From the NCBI RefSeq assembly GCF_963675165.1, contig NC_087393.1, forward strand, positions 2,795,502 to 2,859,501: a stretch of 64,000 nucleotides of DNA, written 5' to 3'. Of this stretch, positions 1-22,549 are shown one piece after another (position 1 is the first letter of the stretch; every line of letters starts with the position of its first letter). The notes beneath the pieces were generated by a model that searched no databases, was not told the DNA's origin, and saw only the letters and a program-made list of their open reading frames with translations. This DNA comes from Halichondria panicea. Lineage: Eukaryota; Porifera; Demospongiae; Suberitida; Halichondriidae. A program made the position numbers and the translations under genes.

Positions 1-228
1 ATTATATAGGTCACTCTGTGAATGTGGTTCTGTTGGGAGAAGCACTTTCTAGTATAACTATTTATATCGATTTGGGGATCATGTTCTGTTATCCAAAATA
101 TTATCCAATCCTCAACTCAACAGTCATGTTTATATAAACAATAAGTTGAATGTTATAGAAGAAGGTAGATCTACTTCCTCCTGTTTAATAATTTATCAAT
201 AATTATTATTAAATGGTAGATATTGAAG

Positions 229-375
229 ATGTGTTTGTCTAGATATTTTCTCATCTTTCTTGGTCTGCTGCTAACTGCTTCACTTCTGGGTCAGTCTGCT
301 AATGAAGAGTGTTCTCTGTTTATGGGTGTAATGTTTCCTCCATCATGCACCCTTAGCTGTGCTATAATAGTGTAG
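229..375 (+). pseudogene. Duplicated first exon of the GABA-B-like receptor (broken copy)
   Basis: An ATG at 229 opens a frame that copies the signal peptide and mature N-terminus of the receptor exon at 883-1116 (M-C-L-S start, hydrophobic core, then S-A-N-E-E-C-S-L-F). Similarity stops after the V-M-F-P-P residues near 345, and the frame runs into a TAG at 373-375. No splice donor equivalent to the one at 1117 is present. Sequence upstream of both ATGs is also shared (about 1-228 against about 655-882), so promoter and first exon were duplicated together, about 650 bp apart. It could be an alternative or decaying first exon, or the remnant of a tandem gene copy; the truncation favours a pseudo-exon. 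Confidence 0.7.
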
Positions 376-882
376 TAAAGACCCTTCATCTTTAGTTTGG
401 AACTACCAACTTGCATGACTATGTTTCTAGCTCATTTATCAACCTTTTACCATAGATACTATAAATTACAATGTAATTTATAGTATCTATGCTTTTACCT
501 TACATTTACGTGTTTTTTGTGTGCACTAAGTCTTGGCAAGTTAAAGTTAATGCTCTAGAGTAAAGTATCAATCATTATCAATTACTCTAGTATATGTAAG
601 TTGGTTCTCATATCATCAAGAAGCTGCTTGTCAATTCATGTTGTATGCATAGCTATTGCATATAATTATATAGGCCACTCTATAGCTGTGAATGTGGTTC
701 TGTTGGGAGAAGCACTTTCCAGTATATTTACATCGATTTGGGGATCCTGTTCTGTTATCAACTCAAGGTACATGCAGTCATGTTTACATAAACAATCAGT
801 TGAATGTTATAGAAAAGTATAAGAAGGTACTTCCTCCCTGTTTAATAATTTACCAATAATTATTAAATTGTAGATATTGAAG

Positions 883-3800
883 ATGTGTTTGTCTGGATAT
901 TTTCTCATCTTTCTTAGTCTGCTGCTAACTGCTTCACTTCTGGGTCAGTCTGCTAATGAAGAGTGTTCTCTGTTTGTGGGTGTAATGTTTCCTCCAACTG
1001 CACCTAACAAGAGTCTGTCCAAAGGATTTACTGGTGTGAGACGTGCCATCGAAATCATCAATAACTCATCCTTGTTGAGTGGCTATAAACTGCACAGTAT
1101 GCATCTGGACACAGAGGTAAGAAAGTATAAAGATGTACACTTGCATAACGTTGACATTATGTACGTGGTAGAATTAGTCTAGTTCTTCACCTCGCCTGAA
1201 AAAATGTTTAAGCAAGAAGCAGAAAAGCTACTCAAATTTATCTCAAGTGTGTACAGAGCCTATGGTCCCACTATATGTACACTGCTTAGGTTTAAATTTC
1301 AAAGGATATAATTATTACTGCAATTAATGTACCATGGGCTAAATCAAAATGGATATATAAGAGGCTTTTTTCTCAGATTTGACTGATACATAAATTACAG
1401 CTACATGTAGATTGTAATTATTTCTTCACTGTAAAACACCACGATTTGGTATGACGTACATTATCATATTTCCAGGGGGGGAATCCCAGGGCTCCCGTAT
1501 GAAACCCTGCTCACTATAAATTATTATTTCAATACGTTTTTAATCAGTGTAACAGAACGCAAGCCTTGAAGCAATTATTTCAACTGGGTACGGGTGAACA
1601 AAAGAGTGTTGCGGTGATTGATGCCGGTTGCTCTACTGCTACTGAAGCGACTGCAGAGATTTCGCACTTGTTTGGATATTCTCAAGTGAGTGATCATTAC
1701 ATCAGTTACAATTTAGAGTGTGCACTAATTGTCAAGTGAGTATAATTATATAGCTGTATGTAACTATGTTATAGTTAGAACATGGGCATGAGGTATCTAT
1801 GTGTTATAGTGTCCCAAAGCTCGAGGGCTTTAGCCCGAGGGATGAGGGACACTATAACCATAGATATCGAATCCACATGTTTTAACTGATTTAGATCCCA
1901 AAACCTATTGGCTACTAGAAATGCACTAGCTTAGCAACAGTCAACCTATATAAACAGCCAACCTATAGCAACTGGATCATTATTCTTTTGAAAACTAATA
2001 TCTGAAGTTGGCATCTCTGTGTCTCTACTAAATCTGTGGTCTCTATATATTCAAGTCAACCCTGTTCCTCCACCTCAGTTGATGGACAAAATTATAGTCC
2101 TAGCTCCACCCACAAAACGGAAACATCCAGCTCCTCCCCCAGTTTTGCAGCAAACAAGCCCAGCACACTTCCCAAGAAACAAGCGGCTCGTACTACTCTC
2201 ACAAAGCGAAAGGAAGACACCTAAGCTATAATTTGCAGCAAACAAGCCCTATACTACTACTCTTGAACAAAGCGAAAGGAACTTTAGGAAGAAGCCAAAG
2301 CTAGAATCCCAGCACTTCCATACATCCAGCCTTGCAGCAAAAAAAGCACAGCACACTGCCGCCCAAAAAACGAGCGTCTCCTACTACTCTCGAACAAAGC
2401 CAAAAAAAGAAACTAGAGCTTCTCTCTTTCATTCTAGTTCTGTTATTATATTACTAGACAAAGCATCTAGCTACAATAATTTTTATGTTATTACATGTGC
2501 ATCTTCTTGTAAATCACAATACAATGTACAATCTTGTAGTTTGTAGCCCAGAGCAATCTATAGTACCGGTACTATAGCTCATAGTTCCCTGCTAAATACA
2601 CTCAAATGGGATCTAAATAATTATAGCCTTGTTCCCAGGCCCATTTTTCTTCTATTGGAACGCTAGCTATATACTGTATATACATGTAGGCCGTATTTTT
2701 CGACTTACGTAGAAAATTTGACATAGGAACAAGGCTACTGTAACGTTATCAGAAACAAACTTTAATAGTGATAGTTCTCTAATAATTATGCTGTAACTAT
2801 GATGCACACGTACGTACTAAGTGTACGTATATTGCTCATGCTATATGAATGAACCACAGATATCTTGCCAGTCATCTTCACCAGTGCTCACGAACCGGGA
2901 TCGGTTTCCTAGGTATTTCCAGCTTTTACCGAGTATTTCTGAGATGGCCCATCTTTTTGCTGAAATTGTGATTGAGTTTCATTGGACTCACGTGGTTGTC
3001 TTTGTTCAAGATACAGTTGTTTACAAAACGGTAGTATAATAATAATATTTTTGGGTGTCAAAGATTTGTCTCTAAATTCGTCTTCTGTATAATTATAGGT
3101 AGCAAATGAGGTCACAACCCTCTTCAATCAGCTTAACATTACTCATACCAGCTACATTATAGCAACTAAGATGGGAATATCGAGCTTGGACCCTCCACCG
3201 TTTGAGGTACTCTGAACTTATGCACACTACTAACTACTTTTATACACATTAATTATACAGAACAGCGATGAAAGGATTTTCATCATTGCCACTGATGAAA
3301 ACGTTGCAGTTGACCTTCTCTGTACTGTATGTTATATCTGCAAACTAAGCATGTCCATGACGCATGTATGCAGGCGTACAGAAAATGGACTCAACCAGTC
3401 CTACGTGTGTTCATCACTCAGTTTTATTCTCGAACTTGGTATGACAACTACAACGACTCCAATTGCCAATTAAAAACAGTTTTACACCTATCGTTTTCTG
3501 TGGCCTATTTTAAGCCAGTTACAGAGGTATGTCGTGTCATAAAGAATAGTGAAGGCAACTGGACTATACAGCCCAGTTATTAATTGGAGTGCACACAATC
3601 TATTTTTAATTTATGCATTCCCATAATTTCAAATACATAGAAAAACAGTTTACAGAGTTTGGCGACTTACTCTATGCCATATAAACTATTATAAGAGGAC
3701 CATTCTATAAGAATAGTTGGTAATGTTAATGACAGTTAATTAAGATCGAGCAATATAGTTAAAATTGAGAATCTGCTTTCAACGATATGCCTATAGGATT

Positions 3801-6303
3801 GTATTGGGTACTCTGTAAGATGTCGGTTCCTATATTTAATTGTTTCAGCATGCAGGATCACACTAAAGATACTAATCCCTATAAGTTTGGACCCTTATAC
3901 TTAAAACACTTTGATATACATAACGTACACTGCATCTATCAGGCAATGTTTGCAAAATGCAGGATAAGTATGATCCTTATTGCTACGATGCCACACTATT
4001 CCTGGCAACTGCTCTGAATCAATTACTGAGTGAGTCCTTTCATATACAGTTTCATAGCAATTGACCATTATTTTTGTAGACAAACGTGTATGGGAGTCCA
4101 ACTGCTCTCAAACTGAAGGAGGGGCTGTACTCGGTCTGGATAATGTCTTTAGAACATTACAAAATCTTAGTGACCAAACGATTACTTTTGGTGAAACAGT
4201 GAGTTTGTAATTGTCACGATACATACAATCTGCCTCTAACTTGCTGGCCTCGTTCCTCACAAGCACTGATGATTGTGGAACACTATAATTATGTACACAA
4301 CTTGCAGGGAGAAGTGACGTTTAATGAGTTTGGTGTGAGAACAATAAAAACCACACCTGTATTTCAGTTTAGATACACTCAGCCTGAAGGTTAGAATAAT
4401 CATGCGCCCTCATTTGACATAACTCTGCATGTATTGTTGGACAGGTGTGCAGGAAAAGAGCTTGGAACTTGTCAACTTTGGCTTATTTAACAAAAGTGAA
4501 ATAACAAACTACATTCTTGTCTATAATGATAATGAAAGCAACGTAACAGTGTTCCCTGGTGGGCATATGTCCTGTAAATGCTAGTGTTTGTTGTTATTTT
4601 CAATTGATGCAGATGGTATTCCATATGATGGCAAGGTAGTAACCATTGTGACTACTTTATTTCTTCCTGTAACCGTTGGTTTTGGTATCCTGGCCAGTGC
4701 CGGTATTATTTTTGCATTTTCTTGCCTTATCTTCAACTTTAAGTTTCGAAATCATAAGTAAGTTACTTTTTAATGTGCTTAGTGTGCAGTAATAAGTTGT
4801 TCTTATTTTCAGAGTTGTTCGACTAACTAGTCCAACGCTGAACTACTTCATTATCACTGGCGCTGCGCTCTTTTACATTGATGTGTATTTCTTCACGCTT
4901 CCAACTTACAAAGAAGAAGATGTTCGTTTGACTTGTAATGCTGAAACGTGGTTTACTGTTGTTGCTTACACACTTTGCTTTGGGACAATAATGGCCAAAA
5001 TGTTTCGAGTTTGGCTTATCTTCAGAAACCCAAAGCCAAAAATGAGACTGGTATGCCAAAATTCATAAGTGTAATTAGCATAATTATACCGGTAGTCACG
5101 CTTTACCCAAATCTTCCCAGGGCCATTGAATTCGAGGTCTTTGTCCCAGCCGTAATGTAAATACTTGCATGGTTATACAACAAAGCGACTAGTATTAATG
5201 TTTTTGGGTGACTAACAAATTGTAAGGATGTGTGCATTGGTTCGCTTATGATGTGTTGTGATTAACCCGGCTCTGCTGTAATACACATGAATATAGAGTG
5301 CAATTTGACACTTCTCACCTTCTACTGCAATCACATGTAGGTAATCAGTGATTGGTGGTTAATAGCTGCAGTGATGGCACTACTAGGAGTGGATCTTATA
5401 ATCCTGACTGTGTTCACCATCATTGAGCAGGCTGGAATTGGAGGAGAACTTATTAGACTGACCAAGAGTCTAGAACATACACAAGATGAGGTGGATTTAG
5501 TATAGTAATGGCATGTATACCAAAACAGTACAGTTTTACTTTTCCTCTTGTCCCTATCATATAATAATAATAATAATTATCGTATAATAATAATATCCAG
5601 GATGGAGTAGTACGTGTTCAATATCTTCGCTACTATTGCGACTCGAAGCCTCATGACATCGTGTCTGGATTTTTCTATGCCTTTAAGGGACTACTTCAAG
5701 TGGTTGCTTTAGTGTTGGCCTTCATGACTCGCAAAGTGAAAGTGAAAGGTCTTGATGATGCCAAATACATTGCTGCCATTATCTATATCACAAGTATCAT
5801 AATCGGTGTGCTAACAGTTATTGAGTACAGCCTTGATGACTACATCAATGCGTATGCATCAATTTTCGCTACTGGGCTATCTCTTATTCCAACGTGCGTT
5901 CTGCTTTTGGTCTTTGTACCCACAGTGAGTAGTAAATTAATTGTTTTATGTATGTTCAGGCTGATTTTATTGCAGATGATTCGACTGTACAAAGACCCCA
6001 AAGGAGAAAATGTGTTTGCTGCTCCTCACACCATTTCCACGGTTGGTGATGATCAAGCTATTCTCACTCTGAGGACCAGAGTGAGAGAGCTGGAAAATCT
6101 CTTACTATCAACGGTTCCTGAGGTGTGTCCATAATTCTAAACTGGTTTAATTATAGCAAAGCATTATGATGATCATAATAATTACTATTGTAGGCATTTT
6201 CGAACACCATTACTATTTTCATAGCCCTTATTATTAATTTTCCAACATAATACTGCAGGACAAAAACAACCCCCAGAACAAGTTAACTCAACTTGAGCAC
6301 TAG
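883..6303 (+). CDS. Class C GPCR, GABA-B receptor-like (16 exons)
   Basis: Exons: 883-1116, 1548-1685, 2860-3030, 3099-3206, 3261-3326, 3374-3526, 3963-4029, 4080-4198, 4308-4389, 4445-4558, 4613-4757, 4813-5050, 5341-5490, 5601-5924, 5976-6122, 6259-6303; 766 codons with consistent phases. A signal peptide (residues 1-23) leads into a periplasmic-binding-protein-like ligand lobe with the family blocks G-C-S and S-S-S-P-V-L-x-x-R-x-R-F-P, which in GABA-B receptors contribute ligand-contact serines. There is no cysteine-rich domain before TM1, which excludes the mGluR and calcium-sensor branches. The seven-helix region spans about residues 425-690 and includes S-P-x-L-N near TM2 and F-G-x-x-x-A-K-x-x-R-V at TM3. 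The C-tail (about 730-766) has a heptad-like segment, as in GABA-B coiled-coil dimerisation tails. It would act at the plasma membrane and signal through G proteins. The natural ligand is uncertain; early metazoans carry many such paralogues. Confidence 0.9.
1117..2859. other. Receptor introns 1 and 2: palindrome and degenerate repeat
   Basis: Intron 1 (1117-1547) shows nothing beyond AT-rich sequence and a short G/C run near 1475-1495. Intron 2 (1686-2859) holds a long imperfect palindrome (1777-1883). It also holds a stretch at about 2140-2425 in which a lysine/serine/proline-rich unit beginning with GCAGCAAACAAGCCC recurs three times in degenerate form, each unit containing ACTACTCT and ACAAAGC. 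No conserved exon was found inside. Confidence 0.5.
1777..1883. repeat. Long imperfect palindrome in receptor intron 2
   Basis: The arm around 1791-1815 (TATCTATGTGTTATAGTGTCC) is mirrored around 1848-1869 (GGACACTATAACCATAGATA), and weaker pairing extends outward (ACATG at 1780, CATGT at 1879). The loop contains a second nested pairing, CTCGAGGGC/GCCCGAGGG. This looks like a self-complementary (foldback) mobile-element remnant. Confidence 0.6.
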
Positions 6304-7028
6304 CTAGGGTAACAACTCATAAACAAACCTTTCATGTACATGTATATACTGCTAGACTGTAGTCTGTGTGATTTTGTGCAAGTAGTTGGTTGGAAAATTC
6401 TTCATAAACTGTAAACATTGTAATTAATGTATGGATTACTATACTTCAAGTGTATTTTGTATTTGTTGGTGAACGTTCGTTGCAGCTTTTTTTTTAGCTT
6501 TTTTTTCATATTAAATGGAATATTTAGGTACGATAACAGTTTGGAATTTTCTTTTAAAAAAACCTTGTTCTTGGTTTCCATGGTGTGGAGAAAGATGTAG
6601 GAGATCAGATAACATTTTGAACCCCTCCCACTTAACATCCACACTTTTTGTTACTAGATGGGCGTTTCTTTGCATTGATTTGCTATAAGAGGACTTTGTA
6701 TGGATTATTGGCAAAGTCAGCATGCTTTCTGACAAATGGAAGCACTACAATCAGCTGGCTGCGATACAGAATATCTCGTGCATATAACTTATTTTTTATC
6801 ACAGTCCCTCTGCCATTCACTATAATTATTATGTCAATACTGTTTGAAAAGAATTGGAACAAAAATTAAAATTCTGAGAGTTCTAGTGAGTTTGCACGCA
6901 TGCGCTGGTATGCAAAAGAGGGCGGCGAATTCACTGTTGGTTTTCTGGTTTTCTGCCAGGGACACAGTTTTTTCTACTCCCTCCGATCCCTGGCCTTTAG
7001 TTATTAAGTTATTCACCCTGTGGGAACC
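6304..7028. other. Intergenic spacer between receptor and DHX16
   Basis: About 725 bp containing the receptor 3' end and the presumed DHX16 promoter and 5' UTR. It is AT-rich with T-tracts at 6486-6508. Short open frames here are not conserved and have no domain signal. No clear TATA box or other regulatory site could be assigned. Confidence 0.5.
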
Positions 7029-19120
<12,092 letters not shown>

Positions 19121-19317
19121 ATTTTGTTTTCTATTTGAAGTTGCTATGATTGCATTTTCTAACTGTAACATAATCTTCAATGTAAATTTGCTGCGTGCGT
19201 TCTGTTTAATTTAAGGGGACGCAATAACGCCATAATTATGTATAATATTCAAATGACAATCACTCAGTGTAATAATAATATTAAATACATACGAAAAAGT
19301 TGCCGTGTGAACCAAAA

Positions 19318-19832
19318 CGTGTGGAAACAAGAGAGTGGGAGAGAGCTATAATTATTACTGCTTTCTACTGCTCTCATGCACTCTCTTGTTTCCATCACAA
19401 CACAATTAAATGTGATATGTGCCAAACCATAGATAAAACTGTGGCACAGTTTACTCTTACATGATCAGATATTGTTCATACCAAATTGTTCACTTGCCCA
19501 GCTTAAAACTTGTACTGTACCAGTATAATCTAATTATGGTGTACTGCTCTCTTGTTTCCATCACAACACAATTCAATGTGGTATGTGCCAAACCATAGAT
19601 AAAACTGTGGCGCAGTTTACTCTTACATTATCAAATATGGTTCATACCAAATTGTTCACTTGCCCAGCTTAAAACTTGTACTGTACCAGTTAATCTAATT
19701 ATGGTGTACTGTTGCAGTGCATGTCACAGAGAGAAAGCATAACAATAACATTCCCATTTGACCTCTGTTTAACTGTATAATTATGTAGGCTATTGACGAA
19801 AGAGTCTCTCCCGCTTGCTTGTTTCCGTACTT
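19318..19832. mobile_element. TIR element with internal 166-bp duplication, 3' of DHX16
   Basis: The left end (GGAAACAAGAGAGTGGGAGAGAG near 19322) pairs with the right end (GTCTCTCCCGCTTGCTTGTTTCC near 19804-19826). Between them two near-identical units of about 166 bp (about 19379-19545 and 19546-19711) share long stretches, including CCAAACCATAGATAAAACTG. No coding capacity; a non-autonomous DNA element is likely. Confidence 0.6.
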
Positions 19833-20352
19833 CTTTTTAGTGACCCTAGCAACTTTCACATTGCAATGGTTAGTTCAATACATGCATGCTTGTTCTGATT
19901 GTATACAGTAGTCGTTGCAATTGACTATAGTGTCTGTATAGCCCCTGTCAGAGCCTCTGTGATATTATAGTAGAGTGATAGTGTCAAATTACAGTTCAAT
20001 GAGGGTGTGTTTTCATGCATAATTATCATGATATAGTTATTGTCCACTACATCAGAATTTATGGCAGTAAACCTACGAGGGCGAGGCCAAGAATGGTGGG
20101 TTTACTTTCCCAAATGTAGTGGACAGTAAGTGTTATACCCTGAAAATGCTTGCTACCTTGATCACCTTGGATACAAGTAGCTCAAAAACTACCGAAAACC
20201 AATGATCTATAATAATAGATCTAGATCTTTATAAAATGGAAGCTTGGAGGCTATTCAAATAGACAATAGACCCACACTCCATCCCCATTCACTAATTGGC
20301 AAACAATGGACAGCTGTAAACAACAATGCCAGAGTCCTATAGTCTGCATGCT
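19833..20352. other. Intergenic, nothing recognised
   Basis: AT-rich spacer downstream of DHX16. It holds scattered short inverted words (for example around 20030-20135, where GTCCACTACAT and ATGTAGTGGAC pair) but no gene signal. Confidence 0.4.
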
Positions 20353-20608
20353 GATCACCACAAATTGATATAGGAAGCTCCTGTATAACCATGCACATAC
20401 CTTCCACACACATTTTGATCACCACAAATTGATATAGGAAGCTCCTGTATAACCATGCACATACCTTCCACACACATTTTGATCACCACAAATTGATATA
20501 GGAAGCTCCTGTATAACCGTGCACATACCTTCCACACACATTTTGATCACCACAAATTGATATAGGAAGCTCCTGTATAACCATGCACATACCTTCCACA
20601 CACATTTT
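20353..20608. repeat. 64-bp tandem repeat, four copies
   Basis: Four head-to-tail copies of a 64-bp unit start with GATCACCACAAATTGATATA at 20353, 20417, 20481 and 20545. Copies are nearly identical (one C-to-T type change in CCATGCAC/CCGTGCAC). A partial, diverged copy follows at about 20618. Overlapping open frames on the minus strand are artefacts of the repeat. It lies between DHX16 and the peroxidase-GRE fusion. Confidence 0.9.
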
Positions 20609-21370
20609 TATCTGCTGATCACCACAAACAGGTGTTGTGCTGGAAGGAAGCTCAAGTGGTGCGGGCTGCATGCTGATCATTAGCCTGATCCCAGGCCTCT
20701 CTTCCTTTTTGAGGCCTTGTGAAGGAGGCTAGCTGATCATGTGCTGCATAGAAATAGAATTAAGAAACCATTCTGTTATTTATAATTTATATTCAAATGG
20801 TGCTGTATTATCTCTAAAACAGTCCTTTGAACCCAGGGAAAATATGTTATGTGATGCTCCTTGCCAATTATAACCATTATTTGTCTCATGCAATATACGT
20901 GTACAATCAAAATCTATCTCTGTATAGCGCATAAACTTTGGCGACGAATTAAGGCGAATCAAGCTAGGTGAGGGTTACCACATTAATTTATTATAATATT
21001 ATATATTAAGATACAATATCTCATATGCGTGATCAATTAACGCCATATGAATATATGCAGCATAATTATGTTTATCAGTTTACTCATTTACCAAATAATT
21101 ATTATGCTCGTCAAATTTTTACTGTAGTCTACTATATTATTATGTGTGGAAATTATTAATTAATTAAATCGATTTTCAAGTCTGCATGGTTTTCCAAACG
21201 ATTTCACAGCACTGAATCTCTCAGCAGATTTTCCAAAGGTAACAAGGAAGAGCCCTTTAGACATGGACTATAATTATATATAGATGGGACCAATAATCGA
21301 GCTTTTTCAATGACCAGAATGAATGGTGGCTTCGTCGAAGTCCATGCACCATTTTTTCTGGATATTATGA

Positions 21371-21493
21371 TATTATCCTATGGATACTGAGGATTATCAC
21401 GAGTCTGTGCCAGTAACTGCACGAGTGCCTGCAAGGCACGAGTGACAGTTACTAGGCACGGACGAGTGATAATCATCAGTATCCATGGGATAA
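21371..21493. repeat. Long palindrome upstream of the fusion gene
   Basis: ATTATCCTATGGATACTGAGG and CATCAGTATCCATGGGATAAT are inverted at the outside, and CACGAGT words pair inside; total about 120 bp. A further weak pair, ATTTATTGCTT at 21497 and AAGCAATAAAT at 22303, suggests that the palindrome may be one end of a larger element reaching about 22320. That interval also holds three GTGTGCAATA words (22169-22220). Confidence 0.55.
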
Positions 21494-22549
21494 TGCATTT
21501 ATTGCTTGGCAACCAAAATGCAGGTTGAATCTGCGCATGCGCAACATGCGGTTGCTTTATCAACCAGAAGAATGCGTAGCAACAAAATTGAGTTCTCCCA
21601 GTTGAAGACAAGTTTAAGAGAAAGAAAACAGCTAGTTAGACAAAGAAATAAGACTCTAGAACACCAAGAGAGCTTGCAGAAGGCTACTTAAAGATTTTGT
21701 AGAAAACAGACAAGAAAAAAAGACAAGAAAAACGTTGACAACCAGCAACCCGTTTTGAAAATGGATAGTTCTGAAGGATAAACACCATGTGCTTGCTTTC
21801 TATCATGCTCCAGTGTATCAGAAGAGGAAACATGCACCGCTGTAACTGAAGAAAAGTGTGACAACCGTTTTTGAAGCCAAAACGACTTTATACAAGCCTG
21901 AATATATGGTGGTGCAGTACACTTCTACATGTGCAATACTCTGCTCAAAGCACCCACTCCCAACACTGATGCCTGTTTGATGCATTACATATGAACACTG
22001 ACAACCTCCTGACCCTCAGCTTCACTGCAAAAAGAGCACAAAAGTGATACAGAGCATCAGAAAACAAGAAAAGAGACTGATAAACATTGCAATGCATGAT
22101 TATAAGTGTGTAAACTATGTTTTTCTTGTTCTCTCACTGCTGAAAACGTTTTATTCCAAATAATAATCACTTCCTAGTGTGCAATAACAAGTGTGCAATA
22201 ATACTTCCGGGTGTGCAATATGGGAAAATATCTGCACAGTCGGTGATGAGTCGCTTCCTGTGCAATTTGAATGTAAAACGCTGATGTCAGCACTTATTAA
22301 AAAGCAATAAATAAGTATATAGATTTAGGTACATGTATAATGTGTATAGATATGTACACATTATAATTATACATGCATGTACCTAAGCTTGTAGGATCCA
22401 TAATAATTATGTATGTCACATTTTAATGATGTCACAGAGTTTAATCCAGGAAGCATTCTACCTATCTACCTGTGGATCTCTACCACAGTAAAACACATGA
22501 GCAGAACCAACTTTAGACACTTATTGTTCTGAAAAATACTGGCCTTAAA

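Noticed and set aside
883..6303. Metabotropic glutamate or calcium-sensing receptor
   Set aside because: There is no cysteine-rich domain between the ligand lobe and TM1, and the TM and coiled-coil features fit the GABA-B branch.
6402..6869. Short open frames between the receptor and DHX16
   Set aside because: AT-rich, mutually overlapping on both strands, no domains; they lie in UTR or spacer.
20353..20608. Possible CRISPR-like array
   Set aside because: Units are contiguous tandem copies with no variable spacers, and the genome is eukaryotic.
20255..20680. Overlapping minus-strand open frames with repeated peptides
   Set aside because: They are translations of the 64-bp tandem repeat. 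The period is not a multiple of three, so the same peptide appears in successive frames, and there is no domain or splice support.
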